From Pristionchus mayeri (taxonomy: Eukaryota > Nematoda > Chromadorea > Rhabditida > Neodiplogasteridae): a DNA stretch of 64,000 bases. Below the pieces are notes generated by a model. The model was given only the letters and a program-made list of their open reading frames with translations, searched no databases and was not told the DNA's origin. The DNA lies in the NCBI GenBank assembly GCA_036245805.1, contig BTRK01000006.1, positions 23,778,365 to 23,842,364 on the forward strand, read 5' to 3'. Below, piece after piece: positions 11,701 to 21,408 of this stretch. A program made the translations under genes and the position numbers. How positions within the stretch are numbered: position 1 is the stretch's first letter; the number at the start of each line of letters is the position of its first letter.

Positions 11701-14682
11701 CCACGTGCAAAACCGGAAATTTCCTAAAAGCCGGCTCTTGGACCAATGACCTATATTTTTCGAAATGTTGTCTCTGGTACATTATTTTATCATTATACGA
11801 ACCAATTCGGGAACAACTTTTTGGAAAATGTTCCTGAGGTGCCTGATTTTCATCCACTGACTCGTGATACACGTGATAAGTAATCTCGAGGAGTTACATA
11901 CAATGAAATTCATAATAAGTGATGAAAACAATATTAGGAAGCGATAGAAGCTGCGTTCCCGAACGTTGCCGAAATGCTTGACGCACTGCCCTACTCGTCG
12001 CGTCGCCTTCCTACTATTAAGAAGAAGGAAATTGTTCTGCAATCTAACACCGTGGAAGAGGTATGGACATGTAATGAATGCTTACCGTTTACTATTAGTA
12101 CTGTGGATCGTGGCAATGGAAAGGCATTAATAATGTGATTGCTCTGGCAGCTCACAATCTGGGGGATGGAATCGTACGAAGGATGGATGAATGAGAATGG
12201 CCAAGATTTCGATCGCCTTCTGGAGGGCCAAGATGTCGAGATATTCATGGGAAAAGAGATCGAGAAGGTCGTCGCGCACTATCCCTATGGCCAAGTAATA
12301 TATTATTATTATTTTAGGGATATGAACGATGAAGCGACCCATAATATATTATAGATGTAGTCAACATTAAATCTCTCTGGGGTCACGTATTTGTCAGTTA
12401 AATATCAAGTTTAAATTGCATGCTATATTTTAGTGCATTTAATTTTTTTTGAAAATTTCGATTATAACTCAAACATAGTGGTGTTTAGATGAGTCGCAAT
12501 AAAGAACTTTCTATTCTTCAATGACCCCACGCCTGTATTACTACTAAAGACTATCTTTAGATTATTAGTGGTCTGTCGCGAGGATATCCCCGTGTTTCGT
12601 GCACGTGGATAGGAGAATTTGAATTGCCAGTCACCATCAACATTTATCAGAGGTCTTCTGAGAGATCACAGGTGCCGTTTGACAAACTGTTCAAAGTGCT
12701 TCCACTTCAACCAAAATTTGATGGTAGATATACCCAAGACCCAGTAACTTTCAGTACAAGTTGTAGGGCCGTATTTTGAAAACCACCTAAAAACCGGCTC
12801 TTGAAATTTCAAAAATTCATAACTTCCTTCAACGTTGAGCAAACGAGTCGTTCAAAAAAGCAAAATGACCAAATTCTCAAGGCCAGCAAAGTTTATGTTT
12901 GGTAAAAATTAATTCGGGTAGGAGAAAAGTAAGAAACTACAGAAAAATCATTTTTTTGGAATTAAAAACGACTGGCTTGGAAAAAAATGCTCCAATAGTA
13001 AATGAGATTTCCACAAATTTGAAATCTACGTGCATTCTTACATCATAGAATTTATTTGTCATATACTTTATCGCGTTTCATTTTGTGCTAGATCGCCTCA
13101 AATGAAGAAAATGTGTGTTTTGCGTCGATCCTTGCATGTATAATTCAATTTCTTGATGTCATATCACGTTGATATGGCAACCTTTTCTACTTTCTCGAAG
13201 TTTTGAACAACAAGGATCAAAAATGGGCTGATGAAACCGAGATTCAACGAGTTTTGAAAAAATCGAATTTTGGTAGGTGAAAAAAATCGATTTTTTCAAA
13301 CCTCTCAAATTTTACGTATTACTCATCTAATGTCAAAATTTATCATCAGATTACATATTTAAAGTGTTATGGCGGCCATTTTCGAACGTTCCTGAGTGAA
13401 ATGTGCACTCGGTTCAAAATGTGATCGAATTTTTTTTGATATCGATTAAACGTGTAAGCCACTTGGTTTTTACACTTCAAAACACTTTAAATATGTAATC
13501 TGATGATAAATTTTGACGTTAGATGAGTAATACGTAAAATTTAAAAGGTTTGAAAAAATCAATTTTTTTCACCTACCAAAATTCGATTTTTTCAAAAGTC
13601 GTTGGATCTCGGTTTCATCAGCCCAATTTTGATCCTTGTTGTTCAAAACTTCGAGAAAGCAGAAAAGTTTGCCATATCAACGTGATATGACATCAAGAAA
13701 TTGAATTATACATGCAAGGATCGACGCAAAACACATATTTTCTTCATTTGAGGCGATCTAGCACAAAATGAAACGCGATAAAGTATATGACAAATATATT
13801 CCATGATGTAAAAATGTACCTAGATCTCAAATCTGTGGAAATCTCATTTACTATTGGAGCATTTTTTTCCAAGCCAGTCGTTTTTATTTCCCAAAAAATG
13901 AATTTTCTGTATTTTCGTACTGTGGTCCTTTCCAAATGAATTTCTTCGAAACAGGAAAGTTGTTGGCCTTGAGAAGTCGATCATTTTGCTTTTTTGAACT
14001 ACTCGTTTACTAAACGTTGAAGGAAGTTATGATTGTTTGAATTTTTGGAATTGCAAGAACCGGTTTTTAGGTGGTTTTCAAAATACGGCCCTACAACTTG
14101 TACTGAAAGTTACTGGGTCTTGGGTATATCTACCATCAAATTTTGGTTGAAGTGGAAGCACTTTGAACAGTTTGTCAAACAGGGGTCTACGATTCATACA
14201 ATCTCTCAGAATACCTGTGTATCTCTCAATCTCTCAGAATACCTGTATAACAATTAACCGTCTTTGTTTCTGGTAGAAATTTAAGCCTGAAGGAGGGGGG
14301 GGGGTCTCGAATCGGCTTGCGATTGAAAACGCTAATCGGCTTGCGATTGAAATTTGATTATTTTTTCTTCGATAAGTTATCCTGTTGCAGAAGCCATTCT
14401 TCATAATCAAGACGGAGATTGATCCGTCACAAGTGACGTCTATCAGAGATGTCATCCACGGAATCGAGTGCTACGCCCTCTGCAGACTCTTCCCCAAGGT
14501 CAACCATTTCCACTTGCATCTCGAGAACCAAATTGAAACTGCTACACCTTCAACATTAAACATTGTTTCAGACCTTCGCTAACTACACCAACTTCATGGC
14601 ATATACGTTTAGACTGTGTGACGATTGGTTAGATCACCCCATTGCTTCTGCCTCTGCTGCAAAGAATGGCCGTAAGAAATAG
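2750..14682 (+). CDS. Chromodomain (HP1/CBX-like) protein, 259 aa, nine exons
   Basis: Exons 2750-2759, 3278-3336, 5245-5289, 5378-5434, 5601-5723, 11938-12060, 12151-12294, 14391-14498 and 14572-14682 join with consistent phase, 780 bp including TAG. Residues 6-38 are a chromodomain: DDIYEVEAVV, then YRLKWKGYNEYTW; the methyl-lysine cage aromatics would be Tyr9, Trp30 and Tyr33. A helix follows (CKKMIDRFERQR), then a Ser/Lys/Pro-rich hinge. The C-terminal half (GKEIEKVVAHYPYGQKPFFI to MAYTFRLCDDWLDH) could be a divergent chromoshadow domain, but that is a weak inference. HP1 proteins bind H3K9-methylated nucleosomes in the nucleus and dimerise through the chromoshadow domain. Oddity: the usual E-P-x-x-N-L between the TW and the final helix is absent at the exon 3/4 junction. 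Introns 2, 5 (6.2 kb) and 7 are filled by foldback elements. The single-gene model rests on phase agreement across all junctions; exons 6-9 might belong to a separate gene. Confidence 0.65.
3828..5172. mobile_element. Foldback element A1, 1345 bp, TA target duplication
   Basis: A near-complete palindrome: left tip CAGGAGCGCGCAAAAGTGTT, right tip AACACTTTTGCGCGCTACTG, flanked by TA at 3826-3827 and 5173-5174. Arms of about 640 bp meet around a short spacer near 4480-4530. Mirrored open frames of up to 130 codons exist on both strands but match nothing I recognise. TA duplications and long terminal inverted repeats point to a non-autonomous Tc1/mariner-type element. It sits in intron 2 of the chromodomain gene and is a relative of the element at 8007-9344. 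Confidence 0.85.
6071..7288. mobile_element. Nested foldback element B, 1218 bp
   Basis: Inverted repeat with tips GGAGAGACTTTTTGA and TCAAAAAGTCTCTCA, flanked by TA at 6069-6070 and 7289-7290. Removing it restores the outer arm (…ATATA|GGTCATTGG, matching CCAATGACCTATAT at 11740-11756). The arms run to about 6700 and 6850 around a spacer. No transposase was seen. Confidence 0.75.
7550..8004. mobile_element. Nested foldback element C, 455 bp
   Basis: Palindrome with tips CATGCAATGAAAATG and CATTTTTATTTCATG, flanked by TA at 7548-7549 and 8005-8006. The arms (for example CTCCAATTTTGCTTTTAAC) meet near 7770. No coding capacity. It abuts element A2, with which it shares the TA at 8005-8006. Confidence 0.75.
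8007..9344. mobile_element. Foldback element A2, 1338 bp, same family as A1
   Basis: Tips CAGTAGCGCTCATAAG and CTTATGAGCGCTACTG, flanked by TA at 8005-8006 and 9345-9346. It shares long blocks with 3828-5172: a TTTTTTGCCCAGG block near the ends, the GTTGCTGCGCGACCGCAC block, TGACGCAAT boxes and the mirrored frames near the centre. Two copies of equal size but clearly diverged indicate a dispersed family. Confidence 0.8.
9868..11096 (+). mobile_element. mariner transposon copy 1, 1229 bp
   Basis: Terminal inverted repeats TTGGGGTGTCCGGAAAGTTC (9868) and GAACTTTCCGGACACCCCAA (ending 11096), flanked by the TA target duplication (9866-9867, 11097-11098). It contains a damaged transposase frame and is inserted within element D. 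A second copy lies at 40643-41884 in the opposite orientation. Confidence 0.95.
9983..11032 (+). pseudogene. mariner transposase, copy 1, with N-terminal frameshift
   Basis: DD34D transposase: first Asp in IIATDEKWI, second in LLLMDNARPH, third in SPDLSPCDYH with 34 residues between the last two. An N-terminal helix-turn-helix region precedes the DNA-binding linker DQPRSGRPPS. Compared with copy 2, one T is missing in the codons after MDSHLYLRAV (GCAGTTTAC against GCAGTTTTAC), so the natural start is out of frame and the open frame begins in a different frame upstream. A 12 bp deletion also removes four residues before PEQLKNRV. I infer an inactive copy. Confidence 0.85.
12650..14220. mobile_element. 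Foldback element E in chromodomain intron 7
   Basis: Left arm about 12660-13340 against right arm about 13490-14210; for example CAAGTTGTAGGGCCGTATTT (about 12759) mirrors AAATACGGCCCTACAACTTG (about 14082). The centre is near 13430. It fills most of the intron 12295-14390. The ends are ragged (…GAGAGATCACAGG… against CCTGT…TCTCTCAG), so borders are approximate. A G run (14295-14304) follows it. Confidence 0.75.
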
Positions 14683-15388
14683 ACTATGAAGCAATGCTAT
14701 TTACATCTAGTCTCGTTTTATATTCCGGGTACATTGTATTACGTTGGTTTGTGGTTATTATATATCAATGATCTGTTTAATAGGTACTCAAGACACTTTT
14801 AAAAATATTGTATTCATATCCTTTTGTTGGAAAGTTTATAGGAATCTAATTGAATTACAGTGATAAATGCCATTCGCATTCAGAATTATGCCCCCCCCCC
14901 CTCTTCGCCATCCTTTCCCTTTCTCCCCATCTCAAGATTAATTTTAAAAAGTACTTATGGATAGTGCTAAAATGACTAATTAATTGCATAAATTCAAATA
15001 ATTAATATGCAGAAAGAGAACTAATGAATAATGACCTTTCTCGGAGTTCATCCATTCGAACCCTTCTCTCCTCCACGGGGTGGCCGTTCACTAGTAGAGG
15101 GAAATGGTAGGTTTCTTATTCGGCTCTTTGATGAAAACCAGAGTGTATAGGAGGAGGTAGATATCCTATACATAGGTTGGGATAGGTAATAGTGCACAAC
15201 CATTCGATGAATAACGGCAATCTTGATCGACTGTGTGAATCGACCTGCCAATGTGAAACACTAAAATATGAGTAAAAATAGTTGTGATGATCAAGGCTTC
15301 AGCATAAGAACGGAAAGATTAATTCCGTATGCCTTGTCTATATAACAATAACAATAATGTTTAGTCTCAATACGAATGTTTGGATAAT
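14683..15388. other. Intergenic with C(11) tract
   Basis: Region between the chromodomain gene stop and the next plus-strand start. It includes an uninterrupted run of eleven C at 14891-14901. No coding exon or RNA gene was recognised. Confidence 0.4.
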
Positions 15389-18107
15389 ATGCCGAAGAAG
15401 GGAATGTCCTCGAAGGACGGGAAGGAATCTGTGAAGGACAAGGAGAACACGGCCACCGAAGTATCCAAGGTTGAGTGAGCACCTCTTGGCACGATGCCAG
15501 CTTCCCTTCAGGAGGCGACGATAGGCACGAAGCGAGAGGGGAAGACTGAGGGAGACGCCACCAAGGAAGCCACTGCCTCTGCTGAACCAAGTGAGTGTCC
15601 CATTGGGTGCTGCAGCTGCGTATTTCATAAGCAGATGCTGTCAATGATTGTGGTGATTGGAATGAAAGATCTGGATATATTTGTTAGATTAAGGTTCCGA
15701 GATGGTGGTTACTTGATCGTATCGAATACAGTATGTTGATTCTATTTGCAGCTAATACAAATCGACAGCCGAAGGGAGCACAAGTGGATCAGATCGTGAT
15801 GATATTCCCTGGTGAGGGGAAGAGAGAAGGATTCTCTCTTACTCATTCCTCGCAGGCTCCGACCCTGCCCCCACACCAAACAACTGGCAGGCTGTTAAAC
15901 TGTCTGAGAAGAGCGCCAAGGACCAAGGTTCAGTCGAATCCTTCGCTCTAATAATATTTTCCTTCAGGACCGAAGGACATGTCGAAGACTGGTACGAAGG
16001 GCGGCTAGCGGGACACGTTTTCACAAATCGTACACATTTAGATAAGAGGACTGAGGCGACGCTAAAATCGGCCAAGTCGAAGGAACCCGTCTCACAAACT
16101 GGCGAGAAGAGAGAAACCAGCGATCCCACAACTATTTTTGGATTCTTCAGGATCAGAGTCATTGAATATGCTGTTTTGGATATTCAGCTTTTCTTCGACT
16201 GTAAAGATATTTGCATCGCTGAGTAACGTACAAAAGTGCGCGGACCTAGTACAATGCAACAACAGATGACCGTATCGTTCTCTGCGGAGCTTGATCTGAC
16301 GCTTCTCCAGTCCGTGCCAACTTAATGCGTGTGTAAGGGCGAAGAGTCAACTGGGAGATGAGAGGTCCACAAACGGATATGTTCGAGCTATCGAAATTCT
16401 TATCTATCTGAATTTGGTTTCGAAGCACCCTCTTTCGGATGCGCTCGTGGTTCCTGGTGGTGGAAACTGAGACTGATTTCCCTCACCCCGGACAACCCTG
16501 TTTAGTATCAAGCCTTAGGTACATAATAGCGATATCGGAAGCAGCCGATTTGGGAAAACCGAGCCGATGAGCGATGTTACACACTCCTTGTACAGACAGA
16601 GAAAGCAGTTGTGACGAGACTAGACATCGCCATTACCAGAACACTAGACTAACTGACATGAAACCTTGAATAGCAATAGAGCAATAATAACTCGTCATGA
16701 TTATGCAATAGGGATCGCGCAAATCGATTGGGCCGAGGGTCTACAGAACGTTGAAATCAGTCCGGGTAAATATGGCGCACCCTGTAGAGCTGACCCAGGG
16801 AATGAAGCGGAAATTTCCAAAATGGTTCTAACACGTTTTGGGACCCTTGAGTCATCTCTAACACTCCCCCAAAGTCTCATTATACATACTTCATTTTGGG
16901 GTCCCCTACATAGGGTCGGGACTAGGCACCTCCCACTTTGAAGGCTTGTATCGCGGTTACGGTGAAAGATAGAGCAAAATTGACCTCTGAGAGACCCCGA
17001 CTCATTTTTCGAGCTCTATCGATCTATATGTTTCATTTTCCATGTATATGCAAATGAACCATGATACAGTTAAGGCTAATTTTCTCGAAAATGTAGGCAA
17101 AGATGCAGCCAAAATTCTAGGAGAATGTAGAACTGATCACGAGCTATCCAATGAGTATCTTGCGCCAAACATGCATGTTGGTATGTGCAACTTTTGTCCT
17201 TTTTTCGTTTCAGTATCATTTGAAGTCAATTTTCAACAGGCATTTTCATTTCATTTCATCCTTCACCGCTCTGCTCGGCTCGCGCGAGCGAAAATGATCG
17301 CTCTGATTCAAAAATTCCTGTTGAAAATGGACTTCAAATGATCCTGAAACGAAAAAAGAAGAAAAGTTGCATACACCATGATGCATTTTTGGCGCAAGAT
17401 ACTCATTAGATAGCTCGTGATCAGCTTTACATTCTCCTAGAATTTTTTCTGCATCTTTGCCTACATTTTCTAGAAAATTAGCCTTAACTGTCATGGTTCA
17501 TTTGCATATTCATTGAAAATGAAACATATGGATCGATAGAGCTCGAAAAATGAGTCGGGGTCTCTCAGAGGTCCATTTTGCTCTATCTTTCACCGTAACT
17601 GCGATACAAGCCCAAAAAGTGGGAGATGCGCAGCCCCGACCCTATGTAGGGAGCCCCAAAATTAAGTATGCATAATGAGACTTTGGGGGGGTGTTAGGGA
17701 TGTCTCAAGGTGCCCAAAACGTGTTAGAACCATTTTTGCGATTTCCGCTCCATTCCCTCGAATAGCGATTTTAGCTCGATTCTCTCGTGAGAGGCGTGAT
17801 ATTACGCTTATCGCTCTCCTGTAGTCACTTATTCATTTCTTCGGGGCCGATTTTCTGCGGAAGTCGTCGAACTCCGAAGCGTGGTTCCAAGTGGAAACTA
17901 TTCATTGATCTCTTGCAGCTCCACAGCAGATCATCGTGAAATTGGAACAGCCGAAGACCCAGCCGACTTCCTCCGACCTGCCCAAGTCCGACCCTCCTCC
18001 CACTCCCAAGAAGAAGAAGTGCTGCCCCCGTACGTTTAACCTACCATCTACAGTAACCATTTCAATGCTCTTCTTCACTTTGATTACTTTCAGTGTGGTG
18101 CTGCTAG
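15389..18107 (+). CDS. Lysine-rich protein of unknown function, 199 aa, eight exons
   Basis: Exons 15389-15469, 15512-15590, 15752-15811, 15856-15927, 15968-15991, 16042-16200, 17919-18029 and 18094-18107 join in phase (600 bp, TAG). The protein starts MPKKGMSSKDGKE and is rich in Lys, Glu, Ser and Thr, then has a short hydrophobic stretch (IFGFFRIRVIEYAVLDIQLF) and a Pro/Lys-rich tail ending KKKKCCPLWCC. The cysteine-rich extreme C-terminus after a basic run could be a lipid-anchor site; that is inference only. No family recognised. Intron 6 (16201-17918) is enlarged by a foldback element. The end of exon 6 is the least certain junction (donor GTAAAG at 16201, with a stop soon after if unspliced). 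Confidence 0.55.
16796..17765. mobile_element. Foldback element F, about 970 bp
   Basis: Arms such as TGGTTCTAACACGTTTTGGG (about 16823) against CCCAAAACGTGTTAGAACCA (about 17712). They can be followed from about 16800 to 17175 and from 17390 to 17765. The weakly matched spacer in the middle contains GCTCGGCTCGCGCGAGC. It lies in intron 6 of the 15389-18107 gene. Confidence 0.75.
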
Positions 18108-18607
18108 AAGAGACCCTTTGATCTTGATATTTCCCGCTCTCTTGTCATATGGGCTTCACTGACCACATACGCATGCAAGCGTCCCCGTCCCAGCCACTTA
18201 GCATCCATGTTCAACTCGTTCATTGGAATCTCGATAAATACTTATGTTTCTCATCCACTACGATACGAACTGATATCATATATCTGTAGGTGATAATACT
18301 GTAGCCATCTACAGAAGCGTTACTGTAATATCATGCGCTTCCGAGAATAGCGCTATTAACGGCTTTACTGGGTATGCTTCTCGGCATTTTCAGCCTTCGT
18401 AAGCATAATAATATCATCGGTAATGGATCGCTTCTCTCTAGGTGAACGAGTAAAGAAGCAGTTGTTACTAGCAGAAGTTGCCTCTTCTATGTGTGAATCG
18501 AGGGGGTTATCCTTCAGCTAGTCTCACTCTCAATCCATAGCTTCTTCTCTTCCCATCACTCCCTTCATCCGTACCTTTGCAATATTCCGTAGACATTGTC
18601 TACACAG

Positions 18608-18776
18608 TCGTAGATGCCGAGGAAATCTTAAGTTGCAGAATAGAACGCTTTTTTCGACATATAACAGGGTTTCCAGAGTTTCCTATTAAAAGGTGATGCT
18701 TTTTTATAGGAAACACAATACTTTTCGAAAAAAGCGTTCTATTCTGCACCTTAAGATTTCCTCGGCATGTAGCTCT
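18608..18776. repeat. Small foldback, about 170 bp
   Basis: Left ATGCCGAGGAAATCTTAAG (about 18613) with AGAATAGAACGCTTTTTTCG pairs with CGAAAAAAGCGTTCTATTCT (about 18728) and CTTAAGATTTCCTCGGCAT. Arms of about 47 bp, loop of about 70 bp. The rest of 18108-19081 shows no gene. Confidence 0.8.
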
Positions 18777-19081
18777 TCTCACATCATATTTGGATAAGAG
18801 ATTTCCATTCCCTCATCTATCGACATTACCTCAGAGCTCTCATTTCCATGTTGGTAATCAACCTTCCATTTTCAGAATGTATGAATGGCTATAGTTCATG
18901 CTATTTTCCAATGGCATTTATAGATTCTCTACGTCTGATGTTCACCCAATACTACCGTAGTCGATTCACTGATCTCATGTCATTTAGGAGATACCAAAAA
19001 GATTGGCACCGCCCTCTCTCAACTCCGCCTTCTCTAATTCATCCCTGTCCATTACTCTCATTTTTGACAGGAGTTTCGTCG

Positions 19082-20381
19082 ATGAAAATGAGTGTTCTCA
19101 TTCTCTTTTCATTCTTCGTCTTCTCTCTTCTGATCTTCCCTTCATCTTCCTATCCTACCTTCGTCAACCAGAACGAGGAGCCAGATCGCGTAAGAATTTA
19201 TTGAGATTCGGGTATTAAGGTTGATTGGACGCTCAAAAAATGACTGGATCTCACCTTTGAAACCCCGTTAGTTTGGAAAACAGTTTTGTTGCAGTTGTGT
19301 GGGACGGAGTTTCTATCCAAATCGTCGAATGTCCTCAAGACTCTGGAGAGACACGGATTGTTGGTTCATCTATCTCAGCCCAGCAACATCGAAGAATTCT
19401 TCCTAATTTAAAATGAAACAGCTAATCGAGAGCGATTATTAAAGAAGGACTGTCAGCAAAGTTGAAGTTTTGACGTTGTCATAACCATGACCAACCTTTG
19501 TACAACCATAAGAGATTCTGAAAATTTAAAATGCGTATCTCTATTTTGAACCGAGTTATCATTAGTTGGCAGAATGCCAAGGAGGGCTTGAAGGGAAGGG
19601 ACGTGCGGGAATTCAAATATCTAGAAGATTTTTCAAAAACTGGTTGGATTCGAACCCGCAACCCTCCGATTACGCGGCGACTGCTTTACTACTGAGCTAT
19701 GCGATTGACCTTTGCGATAGGCATGATTGACCTCTTAGCTCGCGCTATGATAGTTGGATGATTGTCTAGGTCATGGTTATGACAGCGTCAAAAATTTAAC
19801 TTTGCTGACACTCCTTCTTTAATAGCTAGTCCGGCTGCCCCCCGGCGGGGGCCCCGTCCTAGCGGAGTATCTAGGTTTCGCAATCACTCGTTTCGCAACT
19901 TGTTGACCCGCTATCTCTCTCCCTCCCCATTTCGTAATAGTTTCGCAATCCGGTCAAACGGACAGACACTGCGCTTTATATATAGGTATATATTTACATT
20001 TTAGAAACAATCAGGGTGAAAACCTGTGAACAATCGAAAAATTTAGTGCAGTAGTGAATCCACTCCTAATTAATTAATGGAATGAAATACAAATTTGCAA
20101 TAGGAAGGCGATTTGCGAGGGACTCTCTGGACCGAAGGCGAATTGGTACAGAGTCAAGATTGGTGAGCACTACTCTTCTTGCAGACACACATCTACATAT
20201 TGCACTTTCCGTTAACATTAAAACAAACATCTCAATGAGCGAGATGATTTCAGATTCGAATGAGAAATTCATCGATTTCTGCTGCAAAGTGGGCTGTGGG
20301 ACAATCCACCACATCGTGTGTCTGTATGAATCAACATCAATCATTCAACCATTTCAGGACTTCATTTGCTTCTTCTCTTAA
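19082..20381 (+). CDS. Small secreted peptide, possibly insulin-like (tentative)
   Basis: Exon 19082-19189 encodes a signal peptide (MKMSVLILFSFFVFSLLIF) followed by a mature start ending EEPDR. Exon 2 opens at 19295 with LCGTEFLSKSSNVLKTLERH and can either stop at 19411 (74 aa in total) or splice out at 19365 (TTG|GTTCAT). Further right, a frame entered at 20254 (acceptor TTTCAG) reads EKFIDFCCKVGCGTIHHIVC and stops at 20381. R-L-C-G followed later by CCxxxC...C resembles the B and A chains of insulin family peptides. Against this, the expected second B-chain Cys is Leu and the last A-chain spacing is 7 rather than 8. A middle exon near 20100-20161 (…KANWYRVKI) would give the right phase into the last exon. 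The signal peptide and exon 2 are fairly solid; the link to the CC exon is inference. Confidence 0.4.
19437..19826. repeat. Foldback enclosing a tRNA-like sequence
   Basis: Left arm 19437-19500 (TTAAAGAAGGACTGTCAGCA, GTCATAACCATGACC) pairs with right arm 19764-19826 (GGTCATGGTTATGAC, TGCTGACACTCCTTCTTTAA). A tRNA-like block lies between them on the minus strand. Confidence 0.8.
19642..19710 (-). other. tRNA-like sequence (pseudo-tRNA)
   Basis: Read on the minus strand it has a box A-like TAGCTCAGTAG and a perfect box B GGTTCGAATCC with roughly correct spacing, plus a DNA stretch resembling D and T arms. The acceptor and T stems do not pair properly and position 33 of the would-be anticodon loop is not T, so I do not call a functional tRNA. 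It may supply an internal RNA polymerase III promoter. Confidence 0.55.
19835..19992. repeat. Dispersed repeat, copy 1 (second copy at 48113-48290)
   Basis: Shares CTAGTCCGG, GGGGCCCCGTCCTAGCGGAG, GTTTCGCAATCAC, CTCCCCATTTCGTAAT and CTGCGCTTTATATATAGGTA with 48113-48290. It is non-coding with a GC hairpin (CCCCGGCGGGG) near its left end. Confidence 0.8.
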
Positions 20382-20592
20382 ATTCTTCTGATCTGCCACA
20401 AGTCAGAGATCTTCATCGCATTCTGTGATCTATCCCCTTCGCAGTGCTGCTCTCCCTTCAGTCTTCACTCCAATCCTAACAATGCTTACTTATCTGCTCT
20501 CGTTACATTCTGTAGGACCAAGACCTTATATAGACAAATATTATTTCCTCATTGTTTCAATCTTCTCTCGATTATCGTTTCGAATAACTCAC

Positions 20593-20807
20593 CAACATCA
20601 TTGTAATCAAATACGTCCCCAGGTGAAAGATACAAAAAGAGTCCATGTGGAAGTGCAATAATGTGGGGGTTGATCTCATCAAGCAGGTAGTATGGGTGCA
20701 GTGATTTAGCATTTCCACTTCTGTGTATGTTAGCATAGTCTACGTGTATCATTTCTCCTTGTGACAGGGACAGTTCCCCTCGTGATAGTCTCCCTTCCAA
20801 TCTATTC
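20593..20807 (-). CDS. Possible orphan exon, unknown protein
   Basis: An open block bounded by an acceptor-like GATGTAG (before 20807) and a GTGAGT donor (after 20593). It reads NRLEGRLSRGE… and …LLDEINPHIIALPHG…VFDYNDV. Composition is protein-like and acidic, but I found neither a first nor a last exon to join it to, and the neighbouring small gene at 20914-21238 ends before it. Low confidence. Confidence 0.2.
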
Positions 20808-20913
20808 TACATCATTCACATCTTGATGAAGCTCAAGCATCATTTTATCGAAGTCTCGTGCCCACTCGTCGTTCTTCTCTTCTCTTCTGCTTGTCTTCTC
20901 ATCTCTTCCCTCC

Positions 20914-21238
20914 TCAAGCCTGTGTTCCTCCCGTCGCTCCCGTCTGTGACATTCCGTCCAGAGCCGTCTTGTTTTCGCTCGTCTGCAACACGCCCTTAGA
21001 GTACGGTAGCACACGATTACGGTACCTTCTCTCCACCAGCAGGGGCTGCTCCAGGAGGGGCTGCTCCTCCTGCTGCGGGTGCAGCTGCACCTGCTGCAGC
21101 CGGATCCTTCTTCTTGCCACCGCAGCCAATTGCCTGCAAGGAGGATACGGTAGGTGCCAGTACCCCTAGAGAGAGAAGAGATCAAAGACTGACGATGAGA
21201 GCAGCGAGGGGAAGTGCAGAGAGTAGGAGAGGAATCAT
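20914..21238 (-). CDS. Tiny hydrophobic-N-terminus / CG-KKK family protein, 77 aa
   Basis: Exons 21238-21194 (MIPLLLSALPLAALI), 21133-21026 (AIGCGGKKKDPAAAGAAAP then an Ala/Gly/Pro-rich run) and 20994-20914 (GVLQTSENK…SQTGATGGTQA, TGA) join in phase zero. The first exon encodes a 15-residue hydrophobic segment that could be a short signal or membrane anchor; the next begins with a Gly-Cys-Gly then three Lys. The end SQTGATGGTQA resembles the SQTGATGATAT end of the gene at 23627-23995, so the two are paralogues. A third member is at 21409-21591. Function unknown; a membrane-proximal Cys could be lipidated (inference). Confidence 0.6.
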
Positions 21239-21408
21239 ATTGACGACCACTTGGAAGAAGGAATAAGATGGTAAATGAATGGAGGAGGGGAGGGGAGAGG
21301 AGACCTCTCTCTCTCTCCCATTCAATGGCCATTGTTCAGCCAATTTGCCTATGATATTCTTTCTCTCCTCATTTCTCTCGTCTCTCCTTCTTCCAAGAGG
21401 CCGTCAGA

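Larger units (their letters stand above)
5955..11877. mobile_element. Outer foldback element carrying at least five nested insertions
   Basis: Outer arms: 5955-6070 continuing at 7291-7549, against 9345-9481 continuing at 11608-11877 in reverse complement (for example TTGTTCCCGAATTGGT near 6010 against ACCAATTCGGGAACAA near 11800). The palindrome centre is at about 7549/9345. Elements 6071-7288, 7550-8004, 8007-9344 and 9482-11607 (itself split by a mariner) are inserted at TA dinucleotides. The whole stack lies in intron 5 of the chromodomain gene. Confidence 0.75.

Noticed and set aside
20802..21332. 176-codon minus-strand frame rich in Arg/Ser
   Set aside because: It is an alternative frame across the exons and introns of the small gene 20914-21238, whose spliced frame matches its paralogue.
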